DNA of 64,000 bases from Pohlia nutans (GCA_022496805.1 CM040094.1:2379501-2443500); one strand, 5' to 3'; shown: positions 11,698 through 22,915, numbered from the stretch's first letter. Numbers and translations are program-made. Notes: generated by a model from the letters alone, not told the origin.

Positions 11698-13300
11698 CAA
11701 AAAAAATTGTGTTTCAGTTTTACATTTTATAAAAAATTATTGATGACATCAATCATAAAACTAACTGTACATATGGTGTTTACAATTCATAACATATAGC
11801 TTTTATTCATGCATGAAGTTCAAAATATCCCTCTTAGTTGCATTTCATAATGCAATTTTGCTATTCTATAAATCTTAAGAGATGTTATGATGCCTAAAAA
11901 TTAAAGGTTCTCTAAGTTTGGTTTCACATCAATGAACATTTATATTTTAAAAAATACACCTATTGTGACTTTTCATTAAATTCTTCAACAACCCTTAAAA
12001 CACTTACTCTAAGATAAAGAGCCAAACGTATTGTTTCATTTTTTATTTCTTCAAAATAAATTTAAAGAAAATCAAAAGAGTAGTGGGAGAATGTGAAGAT
12101 AATATGTAGACATTCTTTATTGTAATTGTTACTCTCACTATTTTAGGAAACTATTCAATAAATAAAGTAAAATTTAATTTTTTTCTTTCAAAAATAGTAG
12201 AACACAATTAGAATATATTATACAATATTGAACGAGTTGAGTGTTGTCTTTGATATCTTTGTTTCATGTATTTAGAATTTTTTTGGCTTATTGCAAGTTG
12301 CTACTATCAAAATAAATAAGGTTTATCTTAAATATTTATTTAGAAATAACTCTAATGTAGTCTACACCATTTCTTAAATTTCATATGAATATTTGAGGTT
12401 TGAGATTTTTTAAATGTATTGACATAAATATTATTTTTATAAGAAAAATAATATTAAGATGATGATAAAATGAATTGTATAAATTATATTTATTAAAGTT
12501 TTTCAATTAAAAAAAAATCAAAATAAGTAGAATAATACATAAGAGATAATATTCCTCTTCAATGGAGCAAAAGTTAATCAATCGATTTGACCGAAATAAA
12601 TTGAAACAAAATATATAAAAGCCAAACATTGAGTAACACAAGTTTCATTCAAGTTTTAAATAGTTATGAATATGTTCAAATATGTGACACTTAAAAAGAA
12701 TGGTTCGAAATGAAAAAGAAAAAAGAAAAATTCTAAGAATGTTTACGGACATCATCCATTGTCTTGGTATCTTTAGGCACAACGGGGTTACAATTTAGTT
12801 TCACTTGTTACACTTGAAAGCACTGCACTTGTAATGTTAAATGAATTGATATAAAAAAATTTAAACAATGAATATACACTTGTTAATGATACCAAAAATA
12901 ATTGAAGTCACATTTGAAGAGGCAATCTTAAATGTCCAAAACATCTGAAAAAGATTGTGCATGCAACGCCCTATAGGTAAATATGGAATGAAAACAACAT
13001 GAATGTCTTCAAAATTTATTTTAATTTTTAAATATCCATGAAAATGTAATTCTGTTTTTCTAAGTTTTTATAAATTTGGACATTGATAAAATGTGGACAT
13101 TTATTTGAATTCCAAATTAGTAATGTGTAAAACCTCAAGTAATAAGCATTTTGATAATTAATTTTTTTGCATTTACAATACGAATTCATTTTGAGATAAT
13201 TATTGAAGCATAATAATTGATCAATATGCAACATTTCAAAGATATGGCGATATTTAGAGAATTGATAGTTTTTGAATTAATGAATGTCATTGAGAGATTC
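11698..13300. other. AT-rich intergenic stretch
   Basis: No convincing exon, RNA gene or bounded repeat. Short open frames here (for example 13234 to 13028 on the - strand) are AT-rich and have no family resemblance. Confidence 0.5.
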
Positions 13301-13319
13301 ATGTTATAACAAACGTAAT

Positions 13320-14870
13320 AAGAAACTATAGCCATTTCAAAATTACATTTGAATTCTACGGACTAATACCTTCAAACCCTTTGATACCAATGAACATTTC
13401 TTTTTTGAGATATTTTTAATAAAAAATAATTTATTTTATATTAAAAAGATGAGTTGACTTTCCATTTAAATGTCCTATATACATATAAAGTTTTGAAAGA
13501 GAATGAGAGAACTTTGTGGATGAAATAAAATGAAGTGTGCAATATGGTTGTAGAGTCAAGTATAAACTTTGAAGATGGGATCAAAGTTTGACATCATCAT
13601 TGAATTTTAAATCAAGAATTAAATTTTAAAATAAAAATAAAGAGTTTTGATATTTATTGATTCGGTACTAGTATAACTTTCATGCTTACAAAAATGTAAC
13701 AGGAAACAACATTCATTTATACATGACATTCCAATTCTTTCAAACTAATACTTTCAATTTTTTTTTTAATCCGTAAGTGACCCATTGACCATTTTCTGGT
13801 TGCAGCCCAAACACCAATGATTGCCCATGGTCATAAAATGACATTTTTCAAGTTTTGATCGTTAGTTTAAATTGGGGTCAAGATCATGTTCTAGTGATTT
13901 TTGATACATTCCATTTGCAACATTGAACTCCACTAAGGATTTTTTCAAAGCCAAAGACCTCAATATTGTCCTAATGTTTTAAAATGTATTATTTTGGGAA
14001 ACTAATGATGTTCACTAATTTGAAAAAATTGCCTTTTTAAAATTTAGACTAAAATGTCTAGTTTTAACCAATTATACCAACTTTCAAAATATAAAAATAA
14101 TTTTCAAAATTTTGGTGAATTGTAAATGGTAAATGCTCTTAAATTCATTAAATGAGTTTCTAATTTCTTTTTGGAAATCTGACTGTACAAATAATTACGA
14201 AACATTATGCTTATCAATTTCTCTTTTGGATCAAATTTCATCAAAGTTGAAGAAGAAACATTTTCGAACACATATAGGTGTTGCCTTTACCCCCTCTAAA
14301 CATTTAGTATAGGTTGATGCATATAAAAGTCTCTTCCTAAAAAAATTGTGAAAAGAAAGTATTCATGTGTAATTTACATTTTAATTCTTTGAACTAATAC
14401 CTTTAAAACCTTGGATGCCAACAAATGCTAGTCTTTGGGTTTTTTTTTCATAATTTGAATTCATTAATGAATGTCATTTTGTTTGCTTTTTTCTTCTAGG
14501 TTCACAAAATTGAATTTTATATATGAATTTATAAATAAAATTTATAAACATAACAAGATAAATTATTTTGTATGGAAATAATAGATGAAGTGTGCAATAT
14601 GGTTTAGCGTCACAAAATATAAATTTGGAAATTGAAATTTAATATTACATCATTATGGAGTTTCAAAAAAAAAACTGAATTTTGAAAATAAAAAATAAAA
14701 ACATTTGATATTTCTTGAAAAGTACAATTTTCATTCTAAAACTATTGTAACAAACAACAACAGTCATTTCTAAATGACATTCCAATCCTCCAAACTAATA
14801 CCTTCAAAACCTTTGGTGCCAATGAACACTACTTTTTGGGTTTTAAAGGCCCATTCGGCAACTGCTTTGA
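13320..14870. repeat. Diverged direct repeats of a few hundred bp
   Basis: The phrase ACTAATACCTTCAAA and following bases recur at about 13360, 13745, 14393 and 14797. GAAGTGTGCAATATGG recurs at about 13531 and 14588. These mark old direct duplications of a roughly 0.4-1 kb unit, one interval being split by the TTAA element at 13766-14317. No coding is visible. Confidence 0.5.
13766..14317. mobile_element. Decayed TTAA/CCC element, subfamily D
   Basis: The body matches 9762-10311 in order: TAAGTGAC near the left end, AAAATGTCTAGTTTTAAC in the middle, and TTGCCTTTACCCCCTC near the right. Both termini have lost the exact TTAACCC/GGGTTAA sequence. An older insertion than the other copies. Confidence 0.55.
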
Positions 14871-14936
14871 TGACTAAAGAATCTTCCATATCCCTTTCAT
14901 TTTTTTATTTTTGGATATGACTCATGAATTTTCTTT

Positions 14937-16238
14937 CTATCTCCAATCTGTATATTTCCGAACAAATTTTTCTACATCAAATCGTGAATCCACACCCATC
15001 AGCTTTTGAACTAAGGTTGTTTTGTCAAAAGTTGTGAGTTCCTCCCATAGAAGTCCGGAGAATGCATTTTTGGATACGTCACAAACCTTTTTGTGCTTCT
15101 TGGATGCCAATGGACCGTCCTTTTTGCGCTTACTCTTCCTCGTGGCTCCTCCACCCTCTTCTTCAATTACAGCATCAATGCCCTGTCTTGTGACAACGTT
15201 GTCTTCTCTACTAGCAACGACGCCTTGCTCTCCCCCCTCAATGTCTTCAATGTCTCTTCCATCCTCTTCCAAAGGTTCATCTTCTACAACATTGTCTACC
15301 ATGGTTAGGACTAAACTATCATTCTCTCCTTCCATGGCTTCAATAATTCTTCCATCCTCCTCTTGTCTCGATGCACGCTCATTGTATATTTTTTGATAAT
15401 TCTGCTTGTGGTCTATGAAATAGAAATACACATCGTCTACCTTCCAACGCAATTTTGAAGACAAACCGTTGATAACAAATTGAAGTGCTCCCAAACCATC
15501 AATCCTTTACTCTATGAATTGTTTGCATTTTTTTCTAGCCTCTATGTTGTTTCTATAATTTGAAAATAGAACATCATAAACTTCTTCATCATCGGGATTA
15601 GTAAACCACCAATTGATTTTTCCTTGAGCATCAAGATAATCTAAATACGCAGAAAAATGATAATCGTGTAGGTACTTCCTGCCATAAAGATTGTCACCGC
15701 TTGCATTCTTGGAGTATTTGGGGGCCTTCATTCGAAATATGCGTTCACGGGTAGGTCCGGGATCGGCCTCCATAGCCGCCAAAGCCACTCCAACATTTGA
15801 TGATCGACCGCATTTTGTCCTTCTTCTTGCAAATGGCCTAGGAACTCGAGCTGGGACATCAATTTGGGGCCGGGGCCGTTCCGGTGCGTTCGGTTGGGGC
15901 CGTATAGGTGCCTGCGGCCGCAACTGTGAGTTCACTTGAAGTTGAGGAACGCGCCGAACAGGAAAAGGGGCGCGCTTAGGGACAGAGGACACAGGTACCG
16001 TGGAGGCAGATCGAGAAGGTCGTTGAGAGGAAGAGGGTTGCTCGTAGACAGATTGAGAGTGACGTAGACAAGGGGGAGGAGAACGATGTTGAGAGGGGAA
16101 GGGAGGAGAAAGAGAAGGAGAAGATGTTAGATTTGCATTGACAAAGGGAATTGGAGTAGAAGGGGCGGAGGGAGCAATAGTGGTCGGTTGCATTCCCTGT
16201 AGCAACGCTACAACCTTTGCAATGTCCTCCATACTCAA
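14937..16238 (-). pseudogene. Unidentified ORF with one internal stop
   Basis: From ATG at 16238 the frame stays open to 14937 except for a single TAA at 15509-15507; both halves are in the same frame, giving about 434 codons. The first 150 residues are rich in Pro, Ser and Arg (low complexity). The middle has NASGDNLYGRKYLHDYHFSA and NWWFTNPDDEEVYDVLF. The C-terminal part is acidic, then basic with a nuclear-localisation-like KSKRKK...SKKHKK, and ends EKFVRKYTDWR. I do not recognise the family. Base composition is GC-richer than its flanks. It starts 220 bp from, and points away from, the LRR-kinase start codon. It could be a transposon accessory protein or a captured host gene; the stop argues for decay, though a sequencing error or a missed intron would also explain it. 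Confidence 0.5.
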
Positions 16239-16457
16239 ACTAGAAATGAACTCTATGATGAATCGGAAGAAAAAGCTTATGTTGGGACTTAGTGCGTTTT
16301 CAGAGGGCTTTATAGCATTATGTGGTAGGAAGTGTGCGGTAGTTAGAAGTGCAATTTCGTTTGCGCCTGCCCTGGCAGGACCGCTTGAGCGAAGTTTCGG
16401 AAACTTCGTTTGCTGCAGTTCATTCCTTGACGTTTGTTGGTGGAAGAGCTTGTCGCA

Positions 16458-17644
16458 ATGGAGGGATGGCGCCTCGGTGTAGTGGTAGCGATGGTCTGTT
16501 GGAGCTTCGTGGGAGTCGTCTCTGCGCAGAGCGCTACGAACGTGAACGACATTAAGGGCTCATGCTACAGAATCGAATGAACAATAGATACTAAGCGAAT
16601 AAAAAAGAAACGCAGGGTTTCGTTTTGGTTCCTGGACTTGTAGATGCAAAATTTGAAATTTTGGTGAAGGAAAACCATAGTTTACATTAGTTTTGCAACT
16701 ATACGAAATGGGATGGGATGGAGAATGAACAGTAAAGGCTCAGTGAATAAATCCCCAAGTTGAAGGAGTTGAAGTAGACGCAGGGTTTCGTTTTGTTCAC
16801 CAGTTTTGGTTCCTTGAGTTTGAAATTTAGTTGGAGGAAAACCATGTACATTATTCTTGCAGCTATGGGAAATTATGGGATGGAGAATCTGCTAATGAAA
16901 TCTGAAGTTGAAGGATTTTAAGAAAAACCCAGGGTTTATTTTTGTGTTCCATGTTCACTACACTAAATAGTATATTTAGTGTGAGGCACTGTAATTGCGA
17001 ACATCACTCTAAATATCAAAAAACCTACTTTTGTAAGAACACTAAATGTGAATTCTCACACTATTTATGAAGAATAGTAACGTTTTGACATTGTGATCTT
17101 TTGAGATATGGATATTTAGTGTGAGTAAGGAATGAAACTTGAGATGAAAGTTTAGATGGAAAAACTGAAATTTTAGAAATGGAATGAATAAAATTGGATG
17201 ATAATTGACAATGAATCAAATTGGATGATAACCGCCACAACTAATTATCCACAAATTGACAATTAGTGTTACACAAGTAGTAGGGGTAAGCACATTATTC
17301 ATCACCTCACACTAAATATACTATTTAGTGTACTGTTGATTACTGGACAAGGAGGGACATTAGGGCAGCTTCTGGATGTGAAATTCATTTTCAAGAGTTT
17401 TAAACCACGAACCTTATGAATCTATATTAGAGCCCTAGATATCATGAGTCAATGGTAAGAAGTTCTGGTTTTCATTAAGAGTGCAACGTATTGATTGTTT
17501 TGTGTCATTTGTGGTTTTTCAAGTGATGGTTCTGCGAAAATTGCAAGCAGCGTGGGGTGGCGACACGTCACTGTGGGTTGGGTCAGATCCTTGCGGGGAT
17601 AACTGGGAGGGTGTCATTTGCACCGGCAACAGAGTGACATCCTT
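16458..17644 (+). pseudogene. LRR receptor kinase 5' fragment (exons 1-2)
   Basis: Exon 1 (16458-16557) encodes MEGWRLGVVVAMVCW... followed by SFVGVVSAQS, a clear signal peptide, then TNVNDIK. Exon 2 (17524-17644) continues VMVLRKLQAAWGG and the LRR N-terminal cap SDPCGDNWEGVICTGNRV. This order is that of the plant LRR-VIII-1 receptor kinases (HPCA1 type). The reading frame joins (phase 1) if intron 1 uses a GC instead of GT donor, which may be a mutated GT. Intron 1 holds a MITE (16956-17335). After the exon-2 donor (GTACGT) no LRR, membrane or kinase exon is found; the next coding sequence on the strand is WAV2. So only the secretion signal and cap remain, as in a captured 5' gene end. Confidence 0.75.
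16956..17335. mobile_element. CACTA-ended MITE in LRR-fragment intron 1
   Basis: 380 bp with 31-bp terminal inverted repeats starting CACTACACTAAATAGTATAT and differing at one position. Its first 15 bases are shared with the elements at 25776 and 30329 and, with changes, at 50041. Non-coding. Confidence 0.75.
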
Positions 17645-18074
17645 GTACGTATTAATTGACCACCTTTTTTTCTCTTTTTCAAAAATCCCTTTCTTATTTT
17701 CAACTTTTGAAATGCTCAAGCAGAAAATGTTTATAATAGTAAATTATGCAACCGAACTGGCCTGGTTTGCTCATATTTGAATTGACAGAATTGCTCACTC
17801 AGAGACTCTCTATTCAGCGCAGCATGTTCTTGTGCATTTTCCTTAACGCTAGAACTGACCCTAAACTGCCTTCTGAGGTTCATGGCTGTGGTTTTCCTTT
17901 TTAATTGTTGTGTGGTTTCATCGAAATGCAATAGCAGTTGAGAGTCTTTAATAGAATTTGGAATGGGGCAAAATTAGTGCAGGCTTCTTGTAGGTTTTAT
18001 GATGCTGAGTGTTAGTGTTTTGCTTGATTAAGACCATGCTAACTGGATGATATTTTGTGTTGTAGCAATCTGAA
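17645..18074. other. Junction between LRR and WAV2 fragments
   Basis: This stretch begins at the LRR exon-2 donor and ends with an acceptor (GTGTTGTAG at about 18058-18066) eight bases before the WAV2 start codon. The switch from LRR intron to WAV2 5' leader lies somewhere in it; no terminal repeat or duplication was seen. Confidence 0.5.
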
Positions 18075-19541
18075 ATGGGAGGCTGGTGGACATGGTTGAA
18101 TGGTCTGCTCTATGGAGTCGGAGGACTTGCTTGTGCCAGTGTGGCGATGCTGGTCGCATTTCAGGAGAAGCTTGTCTACGTTCCAGTAATTCCTGGAACG
18201 AAGCGTGGTTACCCCATTCTTCCCTCACGGCTTCACCTTCGTTATGAGGACGTGTGGCTCACTGCCAAGGATGGAGTAAAACTGCATAGTTGGTACATTG
18301 AAGCACATCCCAACAATCCAGGTACTCTAATTGACAGGGAACCATTCTTTTCAATTGTCTGGATTTTTCTTGTGACAACGCTAGGTCTTTTGTAGCTCCA
18401 AAATAATTATGCCAGAGGTTTGTCTTTGCTCTTGATTGGGGACCGAGCTTATAGTTCAAGAAGCGTCCACGGTGACCAGAATGGTCACCATGTTTTTTGA
18501 ACAGTTTTGAGTTGGACTCCCTCTTGTTCGAATATCTTTCCTTTTTGACCAACAGAATCAACGATCTTCACTAGTTCTATTGATATAAAATTCGGTCCCA
18601 TCTGAATTATATTTTTCACAATATGGTCAATTGAACTTGTCATTTTAAAACTGTGAATCCTTGGTCCTTCAAGGGTTAAGGTGCCTTGATGCTTCCTTCT
18701 ACTTCTAAAGTGTCATTGTGGTGAAGTAGTGCAGATGTGGCTCGGTTGTTTCATATTGTCATCTTTTGAAGTAATAAATCATGGCTTCTTTAATCTGAAC
18801 TGTTTAGTTCCTTATTGCAATGGTTTTGTTCTTGCAGGGCCAACGATTTTATTTTTTCAAGAAAATGCTGGCAGTATCCTATGATGTCGTTGCTTCATTT
18901 TGGTTAATGTGTCTTTGTTTTGCTCTCTCCGGTTGCCTTCTGCATGAACTTCAGAATTTCTTTATATTCTTGGCAGCGCTGATGCCTATGGTGCAGTCTC
19001 GACAGTAGGTCCTCAAGTAGCTCGGAACACCGAAGACGCTATGAACAATGTATTATAAGCTATTGTTATTCATACATTCATTGTCAGACAGACATAGCAC
19101 ACCGTCTGCAGTTTGTGGAACCCATGGTGCGGCGATTGCAGTGCAATGTGTTAATGCTCTCATATCGTGGATATGTTGTTATTTCCTTTTATGGTATTTT
19201 GCAAACGTATACTGCTTAGAGTGTTTGATGTCGAAGAAGACAGCTGTTAGCTGTTAGGATTAAATGTAGGGGTACATACCGACGATAAATGCAGCAGCTT
19301 GCATTTGCAAGGTGTAAGTGTGGGAAGCCATCTATGCAAAGATTTGACAGCTCACAGGTGCATTATTTTCAATATTTCAGGTTATGCGGTCATTTATTTG
19401 TGACCTTTAGAATTTGTTGGTGGTGTGGTTTGGTAGGGAGGGGTTATTTTTGTCCAATTCTCAGTAAGTAATTTTTGGTCTTGTAGGTATGGAGACAGCG
19501 AAGGCTTCCCTTCTCAGCATGGCCTTAAAATGGATGCTCAG
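18075..19541 (+). pseudogene. WAV2: WAV2 (ABHD13/Bem46-type hydrolase) 5' half
   Basis: Four exons: 18075-18321, 18838-18873, 19092-19170 and 19487-19541. They encode an N-terminal membrane anchor (LLYGVGGLACASVAMLVAFQ), then EKLVYVPVIPGTKRGYPILP, the hydrolase start DVWLTAKDGVKLHSWYIE, PTILFFQENAG (oxyanion-region strand), NIAHRLQFVEPMVRRLQCNV, LMLSYRG and YGDSEGFPSQHGLKMDAQ. This follows plant WAV2, a membrane-anchored alpha/beta hydrolase that modulates root growth direction. All phases agree. The donor of exon 3 reads ATATGT where GTATGT is expected, so splicing should fail. The exon with the nucleophile (FGRSLGG) and everything after it are missing. Intron 1 contains the end of a TTAA-type element. 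Truncated and decayed. Confidence 0.85.
18440..18679. mobile_element. TTAA-type element fragment in WAV2 intron 1
   Basis: The right part ends CCTTGGTCCTTCAAGGGTTAA. The last about 110 bp match, inverted, the sequence starting TTAACCTCTAAAGGACCAAG at 57617, and also about 55220-55315. The left limit is uncertain. Confidence 0.45.
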
Positions 19542-20244
19542 GTGTGAAATATGTTCACATCAATTCCTTTCTGCAGACAGTGAAGAGCATGGATTGGAGA
19601 CTATGAGTGCTTTTCTGTTATGACGTGGAAAGTACATTGATTTATTTGGCTTTCTTTATCTGCGATCAGGAAATCAATTTTGTTGGAAGTTTTGGCAACT
19701 ATAGATGGCAGAAGCTCTGAAGGTGCTTGTTAGATGCTTTTTGTTGTTATTTAGTGCGATATCCTTCTTGCACGGGGTTTAATTTTGGTTCTGTGTGGAT
19801 GATGCAACTCATAACTGGTTATCTTCACAGTTATTGCATGGAGTTATGTTACCTTGAAGTGCATAATCGTCCCCTTTCAAGAGATTCTTTTGAAGAATCT
19901 CTTGAAAGGGGACGAAGGTAATATCGTACACTCTGTTATTAAGCTGTTGATGTTATCACCTAAGTAGAGACACGTACTAGCCAAATAAGTCATGGACTAG
20001 TTCCGATGTGGAACTGACCTGTGTTTATTTCCAAATTTTTAGGGTCAGATTTGGAGAGCCTTGTGCGGGAAACTGATGGTAAGCTGTGTCAATGTCAATC
20101 GGTCTGTTTCTTTTACATTAGTGATTTAGCGTCCAGAGGTCAGAAAGGTTTACTCACTAATAAATCAATACATTGGTCTATCTACCAGTGCTCTGGCTCT
20201 ATTCTCAATTTGTTGGGAGTCTATTGGTTTGGTTTTTCAATCAG
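19542..20244. other. Junction between WAV2 and MOS14 fragments
   Basis: No WAV2 exon after 19541 and no certain MOS14 exon before 20245. A 38-base segment at 20043-20080 (GSDLESLVRETDG) lies between a plausible TTTTTAG acceptor and a GTAAGC donor and could be one more transportin exon. The region also contains a perfect 22-bp-stem palindrome at 19868-19914. Confidence 0.45.
19868..19914. repeat. Perfect 22-bp inverted repeat, 3-base loop
   Basis: The left arm CGTCCCCTTTCAAGAGATTC plus TT is exactly complementary to the right arm; the loop is TTG. No mismatch in 22 pairs. It lies in the seam between two gene fragments. No T-tract or CTRR follows it, so neither a Pol III terminator nor a standard Helitron end is supported. 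Confidence 0.85.
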
Positions 20245-22511
20245 TAGCTATGTGGGAACAGGGTCGTCTGAGTCCCTAATGATTGTTCAGGCACTCGCCG
20301 GAGCGACATCACATCCTGATGATAACATCGCGGCTATAACTTTCAACTTTTGGCACCGTTTGAGTCTTGCTCTTACAACCAGGTACATCTCAGATTTTAA
20401 GTGGTATGTCTTGTTCTTTGATATCGATGAACTCCACTCTCCACTCTAGCGCAATCAAAATTCAGTCCTGGAAAATTACTGGGGACATCGTTTACAGATC
20501 TTGCTATGTTTCTATGCTTTTTTTAGGGAGAGATCGGGGCAACACACATCAGCTGAAGGGGAAGCTGCTGTCGATGTGGAAAGAGAACGAAGGCTGGCAA
20601 TATTTCGCCCTACGTTTGAGCTTCTAGTGTCTTTGGTAGGATACAACATGTTTTCTTGTACCGTGTCTCCAGCAAGTCTTTCTTTCTGTATGTGGTCCTT
20701 TTCTATATCTGAGCTTTTACTATTGCTCTATGGAATTGAATTATGATATTCAATCTTGACAATTTCAGGTTAGCTTTCGTGTCACTTATCCTCCTGGATT
20801 TGAAAGCTAGAGGAAGGATGAACTTGCTGATTTCAAGTCCACCAGATATGGTAAGTTTTTATATAGGAGTGAATTCTTTGATCTCGTGGCTGAAATTGTG
20901 CACAGCTTGGTTGTAATTCACTATCTTCCTGCACACCCTTTTGTAGGATTATTCATGTCTTCCGGTACCTATTCTTTAGACCGTCTTGATCCTGTGACAC
21001 TTGGAGAAATACCACATCTGTATCGAGTTACTTTGTCATTGTGTTTCAGCTTTAGCGGATATGCTCATGGATGTTGCTGCCGTGCTTGGAGGACCAGAAA
21101 CTCTGAGGCTTCTTGCCCAACCACTGCTGCAGGTGAACCCTTGCTTCTAAAACCTCCGTTTGACAATCGTTGTACCATACCATGACGCATGCTGTTCACT
21201 ATGATAATACTGTGAACTCATAATTGTATGATTTTGTCTACTTCTGGCTACTGATGATCAAAACGTTTCCTGGACCACATTTCAGCTTGCAGCGAGTGCC
21301 AGAACTGGAGGTTCTTGGGATTGGCGTGAAGCAGAGGCATCTCTTTACTGAATTCGTGCTATTGCTAAGGCAGTTCCATCTTCAGAAGATGTTTTCATGC
21401 CTTAGGTGACCTGTGTTCTTGAATGAATTTAGAATTCAGCTCTTGGAATGTAGGTTGTACCATATCTGGTGCCTTATGGCGGTAGTTTTTAGTTTTTAGT
21501 TTGGTTGTTTTGCAATGGATGAACTTCTTGTATGCATTTTAAGTCTGATTGACTGAGTCTGGAATTGGCATGTAAAATGTGACTTCATCAGGTCTTTACG
21601 CTTTTACCCCAGCTGCCTTCCCAACCTCAACTCATGTACACCTGTAAGTTGAGCTACCTTTTCTCCATGATGTCTTAGAATTTGGATCTGCTCATGGTGT
21701 GATTTGGTAATTCTATTTCCATTGTTGAATTATGTGGACGCTATGTGTTGTCGCTACAAGAGTTCCAGGCTCTCAGTGCAGCCACTTAATCAAAAGTGAG
21801 GTCATGCTATTTTTGGGATTGATATCGATGTTTCTGGTGGATTTTGGTTGCAGCATCATTGACAATAGCAGCCTTTGCTCTTGGGGGGAGCACTCCCTTG
21901 TATATTTTGCATACACGTGCCATAATGACCTATTTATTTAGGGGGTTATTTACCTTGCAAAAAATATTATAAGGTGATGGTATTTTACAAGTAAAAAGCC
22001 TGAGAATATTATATGTGATGGTATTTTACATGTAAACATGTTTCACTTTTTAAAAATCCCCTATTTTACATGTACATTTTTTACAAAATTTATCTACAAT
22101 GAATATATTGGACCCTATTTTTTATCGCACGTTGTTTCTAAAATTTTCGCCAGTGAACCCCCCGAGCCTTTGCTGATTGGCTAGGCGGCATACCCAGTGC
22201 ACCAATTCTTCTACCACCACTTCTGCAACTACTCACCAGTGCTCTATCAGCGCCAGAGGACGCTTGTGCTGCTGCTGCTTTAGCATTGAAGCATGTCTGT
22301 GATGGTGAGTTTGACCTCCAGATTGTTTCTGTTGTCTTGGAGCCTGTTGCATTTCGTGGTCAGCTTTTCATGCCCAAGTTTGAAACCTGAAACAAATAGT
22401 CAAGTGAGTTTCTTGTTTACTTAAGTGTTGAGCAGTGAGTTGTGATGTTATGTGTTTTGCAGGTGAATCCCTCAATAAGCTTGGCATGAATGAAGAGGTG
22501 CCTTTACCAAG
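20245..22511 (+). pseudogene. MOS14: Transportin-3/MOS14 internal fragment
   Basis: Exons 20245-20382, 20527-20635, 20769-20850, 21050-21132, 21286-21405, 21592-21643, 21854-22304 (with an insertion) and 22463-22511 have agreeing phases. They encode, in order, SLMIVQALAGATSHPDDN, ITFNFWHRLSLALTTR, VERERRLAIFRPTFELLVSL, DFKSTRY, MLMDVAAVLGGPETLRLL, WDWREAEASLY, IRAIAKAVPSSEDVFMP, VFTLLPQLPSQPQL and PEDACAAAALALKHVCD. This is the middle of plant MOS14/TNPO3, the HEAT-repeat receptor that imports SR splicing factors. Stops interrupt it at 20808-20810 (TAG), 21349-21351 (TGA) and 21403-21405 (TAG where a CAG codon is expected before the donor). N- and C-terminal exons are absent. A dead, truncated copy. 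Confidence 0.88.
21880..22174. mobile_element. 287-bp insertion inside a MOS14 exon, 8-bp duplication
   Basis: The insert (21880-22166) begins CTTGGGGGG and ends CCCCCCGAG, imperfect terminal repeats. CCTTTGCT precedes it (21872-21879) and is repeated after it (22167-22174). Removing the insert plus one copy restores the in-frame exon TIAAFADWLGGIP. An 8-bp duplication fits a hAT-type element; 9-10 flanking bases also match, so a Mutator-type element is possible. Confidence 0.8.
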
Positions 22512-22673
22512 GTAAGTCATCTCATTTGTTTTGGGACCAAATGAATGTTCTTCAATGATTGTAGTGATATATAATGCTGCAATGCTTGTTTATTATTATT
22601 GTTCTTTTCGGAGTTAGGATGTCATTAGAGTTATAAAACCCTTGAATTTGATGAATCTACAAAGACTGTTGCT

Positions 22674-22915
22674 TTATTATATTCTTATTTGTTCTCTCCA
22701 AATAGTTAAAAGGTATGGAAGATCTTGGTGGTTTATTATGATTAGGTGTGTAAGGATGTGTAAGAGCTTGGTGGTCTTCAAAAGTTTTAAAACTCTTTTC
22801 TTGATGTTAAAAAACTTTTGAGGACCACCAAGCTCTTACACACCTAATAATGATAAACCACCAAAATCTTCCACACCTTTTAACTACTTGGAGTGAACAA
22901 ATAAGAATATAATAA
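22674..22915. mobile_element. Foldback element downstream of MOS14 fragment
   Basis: Two arms of about 110 bp are inverted copies: TTATTATATTCTTATTTGTT starts the left arm and its complement ends the right. They share TTAAAAGGT, CTTGGTGGTTTAT and GAGCTTGGTGGTC. The spacer is very short. It would lie in the intron after the last retained MOS14 exon. Confidence 0.75.

Noticed and set aside
16343..16555. Open frames in other frames over the LRR exon 1
   Set aside because: Only the frame starting at 16458 gives a signal peptide that continues into the LRR cap exon.
16458..22511. Helitron termini around the mosaic
   Set aside because: I looked for a GC-rich hairpin followed by CTRR and a 5' TC at the edges and found none that could be paired; the mechanism is left open.
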